Origin: an uncultured bacterium
GTDB taxonomy: Bacteria; Cyanobacteriota; Vampirovibrionia; Gastranaerophilales; Gastranaerophilaceae
Assembly (NCBI GenBank): GCA_902780525.1
Contig: CACZFL010000003.1
Location: 1 to 64,000, forward strand
DNA length: 64,000 nt
Direction: 5' to 3'
Part shown: piece after piece, positions 1 to 9,643 of the stretch
Numbering within the stretch: position 1 is the stretch's first letter
Layout of the letters: each line of letters opens with the position of its first letter
Notes under the pieces: generated by a model
Database searches by the model: none
What the model was told of the DNA's origin: nothing
What the model saw: the letters and a program-made list of their open reading frames with translations, nothing else
Translations under genes and position numbers: made by a program

Positions 1-2586
1 TGTATCCATATTCATGAATGCCTGGTCGTAGCTGTTTAATTGTATTAAATATCCGCCCAACTGTGCTGCTATTGGAGAAGCCAAAATTGCGTTGTTATAT
101 GATGTATATGAGCCGTTTGAACCGTGGGCTATAAGTAGTCCTCCCGAGGTAGCGTTTTCACTGTATGTTAAATTGTATTTATATATAGGAGTAAGTATAT
201 CTTTTTTGTTAAACACTATATGATTTAACAGTTGTGTATTCCCAAGCTCTGAACTGACAAACGGAATATTTATGTTATTGCCCGTTATAGTGGTATTTGG
301 ATTGAGTATATTTGTATTTACCGTTAATTTTGAATCATTTGGGAAATTAATATTTGCTGAAGTCTTTATTGTATCAACAGAATTGTTGCTTAAATCTAAA
401 TCGACAAAAAGGTTTGAATTATTATTTACGTTAATATCATTTGAAAAAATAGTTTGCGATACTGTATTATTGGCAAGGGATAAAGAAGAATTGTTGTTTA
501 AGGTAATTGAGTTTTTAATTGTCTGAACATTAGAGTTCAAACCCAAAATTGCATTATCACTAATGTTTATACTACCTGTATCACCTTCAATAGTTTTGTT
601 TTGTACGGAAATATTCGTAACATCTTTTACGTTTATATTACCTGTGTTATTCAGAGAATAAACCGAAACCTTGGAATTCTTTAATCCTAAGTTGCCGTTA
701 ACATTCATTTTTAAGGTATTATTAGTCTTACTCCCGAGAATGTTATATTCAAAGTCTTTGTCGTAATTATTGAAATTCAGCTCTGTATATTTAGTTTGAC
801 CATCTGCTGGTTTAACTTTAGCATATTTATTAATATATTGAGAATCCCAGTTTGATATGATATCACCGACGACAGTCGAACCATTATTAATATTAATCTT
901 TTCGACATAAGCATTTTTTGATATGTATATTGCAGCGTCTTTTCCTTCAACATAACCGTTTAAATCAAAAGTCTTAACAAGAGGTCCGTTAATGTCTTCT
1001 AATAAAGGCAATTCCTGAGATTTTTCAGAGGATTCATCACCGGATTCATCGTCGGAGTCATCACCCGAACCACCGCCTGAAGAATCACCAGAAGAACTGT
1101 CTGAGGAATCTTCCTCGTCTGCTATACCATAGTGCGCATAAGAGCCTTGGCTTTCGGTTTTGTTACCGAGCATATTTTCACCAAAATCGAAGCTTATTGC
1201 TCTTCCGCCATCACCTTTTGCGGTTACTTCAGAGTCGGCAGATACAGTAATTTTGTGATTTTTACCGTAAGTAACAGCAATACCCAAGCTGTCAGAACCA
1301 TCTGTATTAATTTTATGTCCGGAATTAAGAGTATAAGTATTTCCAACACCCTCTATTCTTGCACCAGCAACGCCTGCACCAACTGACATTATATCTGCAT
1401 TTTGGTTTATATAATTATTATCTCCGTATAAGTGCAGACCAATACCATAATCCGCAGTACTAGGCGTCCCTGCCAGATATACCGTTCCGGCAGCATTTCT
1501 TTCCCAATAGCCGTTGTTGTTTTGTATCGGAGAATCTGCGCTTCCCAAGTTGTTCAGATAATATGATTTACCAAAATGTTTTCTTAAATCAATATCGTAG
1601 CCCAAATCTTTTATTGACGCTAACTCAGCCTCCATAAATGTTATCCAGTTACGGTAGTTTTGGTGTGACATCAAATTGTTTCTTAACTCAATATGTCCGA
1701 AATCAGCGCCATCAACTTCGAGAGGTAATCCAAAAACGGCAGGTCTTTGCGGATATTTTGTAGTATCACTGTATGCGCCTGAATAATGAACCAAACCGTG
1801 CCCATTTCCGGCAACATTATTTCTGATATTATCTATGGCTGTTGCCAGAACTTCGCTGCCACCAAGAACTTTTAGCGCATTCTCTCCGTTAATATATGGT
1901 GCATTACTTACTATATCAAAATCACCAGGGGCTCCCTCATTTGCTTTTACTGTTGTGTTTGGCTGAATGGTTTTTTCTGTTCCGTTTGCGTATATAGCTA
2001 TATTTTTATCCCAATTCGAGATTTTTGCGGGGAATGTGTATTGACCTTCTTCCAAAGTGGTCCTGACTCCTAAAGTATGCTCTATTTCATGAACTATTAT
2101 GGTTGTAAAATCTGCATTATCAGAATTATGAAGCGCTCTTGGTTTTGTATATGTATCTAAAACCCAATCGTCACTAAGACCAACCGAAACTTTTGCATCG
2201 TTCTCATCAGGGGCTCCGGCAATTGTTTTACCGAGAATTCTTGCATTTACAAATGTCATTGTAAGACTTTCACCCTGAATTTCTGTTAAGTTACTCAAAC
2301 CTGTTGCATTGCCGGACAACTCAGGGTCAGAGTCAGCAACAACTTTAAATGTAGCAGCTTGTTGAGGATTTTTAATAACATTAGACCATATTTTTACTGC
2401 CTCTATTATTGAGTTTTTCTGTGCAACACTAAAAGAGTCTTCTCCGTTATCTATAATTGACAGCTTTACTAGCGGATTCGATGCAGGAATATACATTTCA
2501 GAACTATCTGCCTGAGCAGTATTTACAATGCAAAATAATGTAATAACCGCAAATAAAAATCTAAAATTATTTAATTTCTTTTTCAT
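1..2586 (-). CDS. Secreted metalloprotease-like autotransporter (N-terminal 862 residues, runs off left edge)
   Basis: The reading frame is open from an ATG at 2586 to the window edge, giving at least 862 residues. It starts with a signal peptide ending near TAQA. At residues 166-173 is HEIEHTLG, the HExxHxxG zinc motif of metzincin-like peptidases; the usual third histidine three residues after the glycine is absent (Thr). Around residues 285-330 a block with LMSHQNYRN and AELASIKDLGYDID resembles N-terminal domains I associate with large bacterial autotransporters. A Ser/Asp/Gly-rich acidic linker (about residues 482-525) is followed by repetitive Asn-rich beta-helix-like passenger sequence. 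The last visible part (LGGYLIQLNSYDQAFMNMD) looks like the run-in to a C-terminal autotransporter beta-barrel, which would lie outside the window. Likely cell-surface protease or adhesin. Zinc binding is inferred from the motif only. Confidence 0.75.
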   Translation of the reverse strand, partial: MKKKLNNFRFLFAVITLFCIVNTAQADSSEMYIPASNPLVKLSIIDNGEDSFSVAQKNSIIEAVKIWSNVIKNPQQAATFKVVADSDPELSGNATGLSNLTEIQGESLTMTFVNARILGKTIAGAPDENDAKVSVGLSDDWVLDTYTKPRALHNSDNADFTTIIVHEIEHTLGVRTTLEEGQYTFPAKISNWDKNIAIYANGTEKTIQPNTTVKANEGAPGDFDIVSNAPYINGENALKVLGGSEVLATAIDNIRNNVAGNGHGLVHYSGAYSDTTKYPQRPAVFGLPLEVDGADFGHIELRNNLMSHQNYRNWITFMEAELASIKDLGYDIDLRKHFGKSYYLNNLGSADSPIQNNNGYWERNAAGTVYLAGTPSTADYGIGLHLYGDNNYINQNADIMSVGAGVAGARIEGVGNTYTLNSGHKINTDGSDSLGIAVTYGKNHKITVSADSEVTAKGDGGRAISFDFGENMLGNKTESQGSYAHYGIADEEDSSDSSSGDSSGGGSGDDSDDESGDESSEKSQELPLLEDINGPLVKTFDLNGYVEGKDAAIYISKNAYVEKININNGSTVVGDIISNWDSQYINKYAKVKPADGQTKYTELNFNNYDKDFEYNILGSKTNNTLKMNVNGNLGLKNSKVSVYSLNNTGNINVKDVTNISVQNKTIEGDTGSINISDNAILGLNSNVQTIKNSITLNNNSSLSLANNTVSQTIFSNDINVNNNSNLFVDLDLSNNSVDTIKTSANINFPNDSKLTVNTNILNPNTTITGNNINIPFVSSELGNTQLLNHIVFNKKDILTPIYKYNLTYSENATSGGLLIAHGSNGSYTSYNNAILASPIAAQLGGYLIQLNSYDQAFMNMDT

Positions 2587-2746
2587 AACACTTCAACCAT
2601 TCAGCTAAAAATATTGTATAAAATTTATTTTAACATATGTAAATGGTTTTTGAGAATAGTTTTACAACTCTTTGCCAGGTCTTTTTATATCTTTGTTAAG
2701 TCATATCTGTGATACAATGAATTCTGATATTATAGGGTTTTTACAT

Positions 2747-3412
2747 ATGCAAAAAACATTACTTACTGTCATATTTTTTATTCTTTTTTTTAATCTGTGT
2801 GTTGTTGCAGATTCTTGTTCGGTAAATAATATCAAAGATAAATACAATACACAAAAAGACTACTTTGATTATTCTGTTGTTTTGACAGAGTTTCCAAAAA
2901 ATTATTGCTATACAACAGTAAAAATTAATAAATCAAAAGAACGTATTTTAATAATTACGGATAAAACAAATAAAGACAAAACTACAAATCACGGCTTGTT
3001 TTATTATTTTGCCGAAAACGGATTTGTGTATCCTCTGGGATATTTGGAGAGTAAAAAACCTTTTGAACAATCGAAAGACTACCTTTATTTGAGTGATGAC
3101 AAAAACAATATAAAATTTTATGTATCAAACAAAAACTCTTTGGCAATTATAAAGAAAGTTTCACGAATAGAAAAAAATACACAAAAAATAGAGTTTGACA
3201 CAATCGAAAGTGCAGACAAATTTTCAGGATATTTTGGCGAACCAGCGGGTGATGATGTTGTAAGAGCAAAAATCGACGGTTTTTATTTTGAATACCACAA
3301 GCCACAATACAAAAAGAAATACATAAAAGAGTTAATGAGTGAATGCATTCAGGATGGGGTAAAAACACAGGTTCAGATGTATTGTTGTGTGGTTAAGAAA
3401 ATACACGGTTAA
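2747..3412 (+). CDS. Secreted hypothetical protein (221 aa)
   Basis: I do not recognise the family. I place the start at the ATG at 2747 because it begins directly with a signal peptide (MQKTLLTVIFFILFFNLCVVADS); the longer frame from 2672 adds 25 residues that do not look like an N-terminus. A TGTGATACAAT element at about 2708-2718 could be an extended -10 promoter, so the longer start would lie upstream of transcription. The mature part is Lys/Asp/Tyr-rich with cysteines near both ends (DSCS near the N-terminus; SECIQ and YCC near the C-terminus), compatible with disulfides in an exported protein. It is divergent from the autotransporter-like gene and followed by another secreted gene with its own promoter. 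Confidence 0.6.
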   Translation: MQKTLLTVIFFILFFNLCVVADSCSVNNIKDKYNTQKDYFDYSVVLTEFPKNYCYTTVKINKSKERILIITDKTNKDKTTNHGLFYYFAENGFVYPLGYLESKKPFEQSKDYLYLSDDKNNIKFYVSNKNSLAIIKKVSRIEKNTQKIEFDTIESADKFSGYFGEPAGDDVVRAKIDGFYFEYHKPQYKKKYIKELMSECIQDGVKTQVQMYCCVVKKIHG

Positions 3413-3431
3413 ATAATAAAAAGAATAGAAA

Positions 3432-3460
3432 TTGAATAGTAATCATATTTGGTATATAAT
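3432..3460 (+). promoter_or_regulatory. Sigma-70-type promoter
   Basis: TTGAAT at 3432-3437 and a perfect TATAAT at 3455-3460 are separated by 17 nt. The box lies about 70 nt upstream of the secreted-protein gene at 3532, which also has an AAAGGAG ribosome site, so this transcript has a conventional leader. Confidence 0.7.
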
Positions 3461-3531
3461 TACTATACTGCTGGAAAAAGAAATAAGTGGTCTATAAGTA
3501 AAAACATAAGAGAAAAAGGAGAAAAATTAGT

Positions 3532-4557
3532 ATGAAAAAAGTGTTAAAAGGCGTTTGTTTATTATCAATACTTGCACTATTATCCACATCTGCAAATGCA
3601 GCCGGCATGATTAAAGATTATCATGCATATAGGATAAAAAACCAAAACATAAGAAATGTTATTCCTGTTGTAGATGGTATTTTAAGTAAAGAAGTTGAGG
3701 TTAAGAAGCTTGAAAGAAATGCATATTATGCAACATACGGAGACGGACATTATTATATGAAATTTTACCCTGCATTGCATGATACGGATGTATATCTAGT
3801 AACAGACGAAGAATATGATAAAGATAATAACGATGTTACGGAATTCTTTAAAAGTCAAAATTACAAATATGAAACATTAGAGGATAACGAGGCTTATAAA
3901 GAATATAAGTTTGATTTTGTAGATTTTGCAAGATCTGGTGCTTTAGATGGTTTATTTACTCTTCCTGACGGTTTAAAGCCGCTTAAAAAGGGTATGAGTA
4001 AATTAAATGATAAAATGTCAAAAGGAAATGACAAAACCTCTACTATTCCATATTCAGAGGATAACGACCCGATTGATTTAACTTGCGTTGATTCGCAGGA
4101 ATTTTATAATACGGATACTGATATTACAGTAACAATTAATGAATATCGTTTAAAAAACAAAGAGAATAAATATGTTCATGCCTTTGAATACATTTTAAAA
4201 AATAATTCACATTCTGATATAAAAGTAGAAAAAGTTTACTCAGAAAGACTTGCAGGATTGAAGGATGTTACAACATCAACATTTGTAGATTTGGATAGAC
4301 TTGACGTTGCAGATAACCTGGCTGTTCCTTTAGCTGTTGCTACCGGCGGTTTGTCATTTGGTTTTACAATTGCAAATAACGTAAGACTCGGAATGGTTAT
4401 TAAGGAAGCAACAAGATTTGCTCATTCATTACCTGAAAACTATGACTTAAAGGCAAGGTCTTCAATGAGAATACTTTGTTTAAAATTCAAAGAAGACCCG
4501 CAGCCGATTCAATTTACGGTAAACAAACAAGGTCAAACATATCAGTTTACATATTAA
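3532..4557 (+). CDS. Secreted hypothetical protein (341 aa)
   Basis: Unrecognised family. The N-terminus is a clear signal peptide with an Ala-x-Ala cleavage site (residues 1-24, ending ANAA). The mature protein is rich in charged and Tyr residues; a central low-complexity stretch (about residues 150-170, repeated KxMSKxNDK units) links two parts. A C-terminal hydrophobic, Gly-rich segment (about residues 263-284, LAVPLAVATGGLSFGFTIANN) could be a membrane or membrane-associated helix. The start is supported by AAAGGAG upstream and a good promoter at 3432-3460. It is monocistronic: a strong hairpin follows at 4577-4615. Probably envelope or exported; no enzymatic motif is visible. Confidence 0.65.
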   Translation: MKKVLKGVCLLSILALLSTSANAAGMIKDYHAYRIKNQNIRNVIPVVDGILSKEVEVKKLERNAYYATYGDGHYYMKFYPALHDTDVYLVTDEEYDKDNNDVTEFFKSQNYKYETLEDNEAYKEYKFDFVDFARSGALDGLFTLPDGLKPLKKGMSKLNDKMSKGNDKTSTIPYSEDNDPIDLTCVDSQEFYNTDTDITVTINEYRLKNKENKYVHAFEYILKNNSHSDIKVEKVYSERLAGLKDVTTSTFVDLDRLDVADNLAVPLAVATGGLSFGFTIANNVRLGMVIKEATRFAHSLPENYDLKARSSMRILCLKFKEDPQPIQFTVNKQGQTYQFTY

Positions 4558-4576
4558 TAAATTATATTAATGAATT

Positions 4577-4615
4577 AAATATCGGGTTGAATATAAATTA
4601 TTCAACCCGATATTT
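4577..4615. terminator. Bidirectional intrinsic terminator
   Basis: A perfect 17-bp stem (4577-4593 with 4599-4615, loop TAAAT) ends in AAAT/ATTT runs on both strands. It sits between convergent genes (secreted protein at 3532 and permease at 4644) and probably serves both. Confidence 0.85.
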
Positions 4616-4643
4616 TTAGTTTTAATTTAACCTGTCTTTTATT

Positions 4644-5624
4644 TTATGCTTCTACATCTTCATCCATACTCTTTAAGTATAGCTCTTCAATAAATACGCA
4701 AACATCAGCAGCAATTGCAGGAGCAAAAATTGCACCTACTGCACCGAAATATTTTGCACATACAAATAAGAAGATATAAATAACTATCGGATGAAGGTCC
4801 ATAAATTTACCAAATACATAAGGTTTAACAACATTATTTTCAACTATTTGTGCGATTAAGAAAATGACTGCTGTCAATATTAAAATTGTCCAACCAAGTT
4901 TGTATGTTACTGCCAAGCAAACAACCAAAGCAATTGCAGGGCCTACTACCGGAACAATATCCAAAACGGCAGAAATACAGCCTAAAATAACAGCTGAATC
5001 AACCCCTAATAACAAAAGACCGACAATTACAATTATACCAACACTTGCAGAAGCAATAAACTGACCTGATACAAACTTGCTGAGTTTTTGTTCTGAAATT
5101 TCATATATTTCTTTAAATCTTTCTCTTGAGCGTTTAGGGAAAAATCTTAAAGCGGCATTTATAAGTTTATCTCTGTCCACCATTAAGAAATATGTAAAAA
5201 TCATTGACACAAATATGTATAATCCACCTTTGGAAATGCTTGTAATTGAAGCCATCAGACCGCCTGAGTTTGCAAACTCTTCAACGACAGGTGAATTCAT
5301 AATGTAATCTTTAACCTGATCAACATACTGAGGATATTGAGCAGCTAAGTGCGCAATCTCATTTCCTCCGATAATTACGATAGGCAGAAACATCAATAAT
5401 ATACCGCCTATAAAACCTCCAAATACAATGGCAGCTGCAAGATTTCTGCTGCATTTTTTCTCTAATTTGTCAACCAACGGATTTAATGCACAAGCGATAA
5501 CGTAAGTTACAAACAGCATTAAAGCTATATCTGTTATTGTAAAAAGACAGATACCGTAAATCACAATACCTATAAAAAATATAATGTTTTGTGAATTACC
5601 TAATTTTTGAATCATGTTACTCAT
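4644..5624 (-). CDS. AI-2E (PerM/YdiK) family transporter
   Basis: A 326-residue polytopic membrane protein with the hydropathy and length of the AI-2E/PerM family: two N-terminal helices (about 13-50), a helix near 60-85, an amphipathic soluble segment with the typical lead-in to a helical hairpin (about 150-190), and four C-terminal helices (about 190-310) with the conserved DIVPVVGP motif. Some family members export the quorum signal AI-2 and others act as antiporters, so the substrate cannot be assigned. The ATG at 5624 is preceded by a GGAG site. Gene order gives no further functional clue; it is divergent from the AsmA-like gene. Confidence 0.88.
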   Translation of the reverse strand: MSNMIQKLGNSQNIIFFIGIVIYGICLFTITDIALMLFVTYVIACALNPLVDKLEKKCSRNLAAAIVFGGFIGGILLMFLPIVIIGGNEIAHLAAQYPQYVDQVKDYIMNSPVVEEFANSGGLMASITSISKGGLYIFVSMIFTYFLMVDRDKLINAALRFFPKRSRERFKEIYEISEQKLSKFVSGQFIASASVGIIVIVGLLLLGVDSAVILGCISAVLDIVPVVGPAIALVVCLAVTYKLGWTILILTAVIFLIAQIVENNVVKPYVFGKFMDLHPIVIYIFLFVCAKYFGAVGAIFAPAIAADVCVFIEELYLKSMDEDVEA

Positions 5625-5690
5625 ATAAATCTCCTATTCTTAACTCTCACAATGCATAATAACATGAAATTATTAAAAATAATAAATATT

Positions 5691-5720
5691 TTGTAAAATT
5701 CTTTATTTGTATAGTAAAAT
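5691..5720 (+). promoter_or_regulatory. Leaderless-type promoter of AsmA-like gene
   Basis: TTGTAA (5691-5696), 18-nt spacer, TAAAAT (5715-5720), then only 7 nt to the ATG at 5728 and no ribosome-binding sequence. Transcription would start at or next to the initiation codon. Confidence 0.5.
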
Positions 5721-5727
5721 ATTTATT

Positions 5728-8319
5728 ATGAAAAAGATTTTTACAATAACTTTTAGTGTTTTATTATTGCTAGCTGCTTGTTTATACCTATGTGTAGTTT
5801 GTGTTTTACCTTCAATAATTAACAGTAAGGCAACAATAAATAAACTGCAGTCATCAATTCTTAAAAAAACAGGAGCAGAAACAACTATTACGGGGTTAAA
5901 ACTGAAAATATCCCCGACGCTTATTATCAGTTTAAATATTGATAGTGTTGATGCAAAAAACAACAATACTTCCGTTGTTGATATTAAAAAACTTGCTCTC
6001 AAATATGAGCTGTTACAAAAACACATGGCATTAGTCAGTGCAGATAATATATTTATAGACGGGAACTATTTGAAACAATTCAAAAAAGATAAGAAAAAAA
6101 AGAAAAAGGGTAAATCAAACCTAAGCAAAATCCCCGAAGTTCATATACAAAAATTTGTTTATAAATCTGATGAAGCAAATATCAACGTAGAAAACTTAAA
6201 TACTGATAATGGCTATATAAAATTAAATGCAGCAATCAAAACACCTGTTTTAAAAGAAGGGATAAAACTGGGTGAGTCAGGTTCTTTTCAGGTTGTGGAA
6301 AACACGCTCAGGGCAAATAAATTTAAGGTATCAATAGGGAACTCACATCTGTATTTAGACGGTACTCTGGTTGGTAAAGATAAAGCAAAAGATTTTGACA
6401 TAAACGGTGAAAAACTTCCGGTATCTGAGATTATGCCGATGTTATTGAAGTTCCAAAAATCAAAAGACCCATCTAAAAAGTTTCTTGAAAACTTCAAAAA
6501 CTTTAAAGGAACAGTTAATGTAAATTTAAAATTAAACAATGATGGCATTTGGGGAACCTGCGTTGCCAATAACCTCGGAGCAAATGCGGTATGGTTTGAT
6601 ATTCCTCTCTTCTTTAGAGAAGCTGTTTTCAACTTTAAAGGTCAGACAATAGATTCAGTTGCAGTGGGAACTTTAGGGAATGAAAAAGTTACACACAAAC
6701 TTAATATTACAGATTTATTAGATTCTCAGAAAAAATTGGTAGTAGGAGAGATGAATACAACTCTTACACCAAAATTCAAATTCGTTCCGAATCTCAATGT
6801 ATTAAACTCAGCTAACGTTAATTTAGTTTATAAGATACAAAACAGAAAACCTGATGTATATTATAATATCGATATTCCCGCAAAAAGCGATTTGATTTAT
6901 AACTCTTTCTTCTTTGGTCTTAGAGAATATAAAAGAAATATATATGGTAATACCTTTAAAGATAACAATGACTTGTACCTGAAAAAATATAAATATTCTT
7001 ATTTTAACTCAGGTAAAGAAAATGTCGTTCTTTCCGGTGACGGCTTGTTTATAAAAAATATAGATAAAAATAACCCTGATAAATTTGTCCCACAATTCCT
7101 TACTATCCGCACTAACGGATATGCTCCGACCTCAGTAATCGGTGCTTTCGGGGAAAAAGTAAGAGGCGGTGAATTTAAGGGTGATTTAAAATACGATTTT
7201 AAAAATAACCAGGTTTTGGGAACTTTTGACATCATAAAAGCAAGACACAAAGCTTTCAGAATAGAAAATGCACACGTAGTATCACAAAACGGTGTATTTA
7301 ATATAACCTCAAACGGGTTGTACAAAGGTGAAAAATACTCAGCAGATCTGAGTATGAAAAATAACATTTTTGGCGATACATTGATTTACAACCTGAAGTT
7401 GTTTTTGGATAAACTTGTTCTTGAAACGACAGCTGATACAGACAAAAAACCAAAAAAAGGAGCTCCAAAGGATTTTTCAAGAACAGTTAAAGAGAACCCC
7501 CTTACAATTAACAATTGGGAAATAGCTATAAATAAAATCATAAGAGATAAGTTTGTGTTAGAGAATGTAAAACTTGTCGGAAGTATGAAAAATAATATTT
7601 TTAACTTCAATATGAAAGAAATGAAGTTTGCAGACGGAACAATCAATGCAAACGGTTTTTATGATTTTGGAAAAAACATCTCAAAAATGACATTTGAAGC
7701 TGAAAATATTAACTCAAACAAAGTTGCAGAGATGACACTTAATCTTCAGGACCAAATAGAAGGTATTGCGCGTGCAAAAGTGGATATTGACGCAAAAGAT
7801 ATGTTCAAATTTTTAAACGCTCATTGCATGTTTGAAGTTAAAGAAGGATTTATGCCAAAACTCGGTGATAAAGAGTTTATGATTCAAGATACAAAGTATA
7901 AACTATCCGAAATAACAAATTTGGACTTATCACAAAAAGATTTAATGAAAGATGACATAAAAGGTACGTTTGACGTTCATAACACAGAGTTAAAAAATAT
8001 ACACTTAACAACTTGGCATGAACTATCTGCAATGTTCTTGGAAGGCAGTTATGAAATGGAAAAACAGTATGCTGACTTGCAGCTGTTCTGGCATTATAGC
8101 AAAGAAGCCCCAAAAGGCATAAGAATATTCGGTATTCCTGTAAGTTTGATTTTAAAGGTAGTATTCAGACCTGAATATACAAAAGAACTGTATAAATCAA
8201 AATTATCAGAAATCCCTCAAATAAATGCGGAGGAAAAGAATTCTATTTATTACAGAATTCAGTTAACCGGTGATATTAATAATAACAAAACGAACATAAC
8301 ACTAAAAGAAATAAGATGA
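5728..8319 (+). CDS. AsmA-like large envelope protein
   Basis: An 863-residue protein with one N-terminal transmembrane anchor (about residues 1-27) followed by a very long beta-rich region. The opening after the anchor (SIINSKATINKLQSSILKKTGAETTITGLKLKIS, shown in short form: INKLQ...TGAETTITGLKL) matches the start of AsmA/TamB-type proteins, which bridge inner and outer membrane for lipid or protein traffic. A Lys-rich patch (about residues 117-131) follows the first domain. I choose the ATG at 5728 because the TTG upstream overlaps the -10 promoter box. The stop overlaps the next gene by ATGA, so the HAD phosphatase is translationally coupled. AsmA superfamily membership is fairly sure; the exact subfamily is not. 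Confidence 0.72.
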   Translation: MKKIFTITFSVLLLLAACLYLCVVCVLPSIINSKATINKLQSSILKKTGAETTITGLKLKISPTLIISLNIDSVDAKNNNTSVVDIKKLALKYELLQKHMALVSADNIFIDGNYLKQFKKDKKKKKKGKSNLSKIPEVHIQKFVYKSDEANINVENLNTDNGYIKLNAAIKTPVLKEGIKLGESGSFQVVENTLRANKFKVSIGNSHLYLDGTLVGKDKAKDFDINGEKLPVSEIMPMLLKFQKSKDPSKKFLENFKNFKGTVNVNLKLNNDGIWGTCVANNLGANAVWFDIPLFFREAVFNFKGQTIDSVAVGTLGNEKVTHKLNITDLLDSQKKLVVGEMNTTLTPKFKFVPNLNVLNSANVNLVYKIQNRKPDVYYNIDIPAKSDLIYNSFFFGLREYKRNIYGNTFKDNNDLYLKKYKYSYFNSGKENVVLSGDGLFIKNIDKNNPDKFVPQFLTIRTNGYAPTSVIGAFGEKVRGGEFKGDLKYDFKNNQVLGTFDIIKARHKAFRIENAHVVSQNGVFNITSNGLYKGEKYSADLSMKNNIFGDTLIYNLKLFLDKLVLETTADTDKKPKKGAPKDFSRTVKENPLTINNWEIAINKIIRDKFVLENVKLVGSMKNNIFNFNMKEMKFADGTINANGFYDFGKNISKMTFEAENINSNKVAEMTLNLQDQIEGIARAKVDIDAKDMFKFLNAHCMFEVKEGFMPKLGDKEFMIQDTKYKLSEITNLDLSQKDLMKDDIKGTFDVHNTELKNIHLTTWHELSAMFLEGSYEMEKQYADLQLFWHYSKEAPKGIRIFGIPVSLILKVVFRPEYTKELYKSKLSEIPQINAEEKNSIYYRIQLTGDINNNKTNITLKEIR

Positions 8320-8954
8320 AAAGATTTGACGTAATATATTGTGATTTTGACGGAACAATCACAAAAAAAGATTCCGTAAACGAATTTTTTGAGAAATACA
8401 CAGGCGATAAATGGCTTGAGTCAGAAAAGCTTTGGATAGAAGGTAAAATTTCATCAAGAGAAAATGCCATTATTCAGGTTGGTTTGCTTAAAAACGTTTC
8501 TCAAAAGCAGCTTGATGATTATGTTAATTCAATTGAAATTGATGATTATTTTCTTGATTTTGTTAATTACCTAAAATCAAAAAATATAAAATTAACTATT
8601 CTGAGCGATGGATTTGATTTATTTATTCAAAAAGTTCTTGAACGTTACAATTTGGATATCCCTTATTATGCAAATAAACTTATATACAAGGGCGGTGATT
8701 TTGAGATAGAGTTCCCGTATTACAATGATAATTGTGAAAAAAAAGCAGGTATGTGCAAGTGTCAAAAAGTTAGAGAAGACCGTTTCTGTTACATAGGTGA
8801 CGGAACAAGTGACTTATGTATAGCAACAAAGGCTGATTTTCTCTTTGCATCAAAAAATTTACACAAATATTGTAAAGAAAATAACATAAAACATTCACAT
8901 TTTACATCTTTTCGTAATATTATAGATGTATTAAAGGAGTGGTATTATGCATAA
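8316..8954 (+). CDS. HAD-superfamily phosphatase, MtnX/SerB-like
   Basis: A 212-residue HAD hydrolase with motif I DFDGTITKKDS (residues 10-20), motif II ILSDGFD, a lysine before motif III, and motif III YIGDGTSDLC, all with catalytic residues intact. The pattern is that of the MtnX / phosphoserine-phosphatase (subclass IB) group; MtnX acts in methionine salvage, but no other salvage gene is nearby, so the substrate is open. A small Cys cluster (NCEKKAGMCKCQK, about residues 139-151) precedes motif III and is unusual for SerB. The gene overlaps the AsmA-like gene by 4 nt and the downstream M48-like gene by 8 nt, indicating one operon. Confidence 0.82.
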   Translation: MKRFDVIYCDFDGTITKKDSVNEFFEKYTGDKWLESEKLWIEGKISSRENAIIQVGLLKNVSQKQLDDYVNSIEIDDYFLDFVNYLKSKNIKLTILSDGFDLFIQKVLERYNLDIPYYANKLIYKGGDFEIEFPYYNDNCEKKAGMCKCQKVREDRFCYIGDGTSDLCIATKADFLFASKNLHKYCKENNIKHSHFTSFRNIIDVLKEWYYA

Positions 8955-9642
8955 AATTTTTATAAGCTTGGCAATTTTAATTTTGATGTCTGTTGTTCAG
9001 CCTGTATTTGCCTGGGATGTTACGACAACGGCAGAACTTCAATCAAGAATGAATGAAGTGGGGTTCAGAATCTTAAACTCAAACAGAATAGAGCAAAGAT
9101 TTACATTTATGGCAATCAACAGAGTTTATACCAGAGATTTTTGGACGGATGTCAGCTCTGTTAACAGAATTGTCTGGATTAAACCTGTTGTAATTCCTTA
9201 TATTGACAGTGATGATGAACTTGCAGCATTGCTGAGCCACTCACTGGCACATGGTGTTGACAATTATGAGGGAGCTTTAAGAGGTTATGTATCAATAATA
9301 AATTATTGGGTTGCCCCAAACAAATATGATTTAAAAGCAGACAAAATGTCGGTAGATTTTATGGTTAATGCCGGTTATAATCCTCTTGCAATTATTACAA
9401 TACTGAATAAAATCGGAAAACAATACAGATATGATATCTTTTCAAATCACACACTCGTATCAAGAAGAATGATGTTAGTATATGAATATATTTATACAAA
9501 ATATCCGTCAATTCTTGTTGACAATGACTACAAGGATAATATTTATTATCAGAATTTTCTGTTAACATCAAGAAATAACAGAATGAAATTATTAGAAAAA
9601 GTTAAATCAGGTTCAACCAAAAAGGTAAAATATTCTTATTAA
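8947..9642 (+). CDS. Degenerate M48-like peptidase homologue, secreted
   Basis: A 231-residue protein with a signal peptide (residues 1-22, cleavage after VFA). It has the layout of periplasmic M48 (HtpX/BepA-like) peptidases: the helix normally carrying HExxH reads HSLAH at residues 98-102, and the second motif ExDxxAxxxxxxAGYNP reads KADKMSVDFMVNAGYNP from residue 130. Thus the catalytic Glu and the third zinc ligand are both replaced, while the flanking AGYNP and overall spacing are kept. This looks like an inactive pseudoprotease, perhaps a chaperone or scaffold. AAAGGAG precedes the ATG. It is in an operon with the AsmA-like and HAD genes, suggesting an envelope role. Confidence 0.7.
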   Translation: MHKIFISLAILILMSVVQPVFAWDVTTTAELQSRMNEVGFRILNSNRIEQRFTFMAINRVYTRDFWTDVSSVNRIVWIKPVVIPYIDSDDELAALLSHSLAHGVDNYEGALRGYVSIINYWVAPNKYDLKADKMSVDFMVNAGYNPLAIITILNKIGKQYRYDIFSNHTLVSRRMMLVYEYIYTKYPSILVDNDYKDNIYYQNFLLTSRNNRMKLLEKVKSGSTKKVKYSY

Positions 9643-9643
9643 T

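Noticed and set aside
272-1386. Open frames on the plus strand under the autotransporter gene
   Set aside because: They are antisense to a continuous 862-codon frame with signal peptide and motifs, and have no ribosome site or recognisable protein character.
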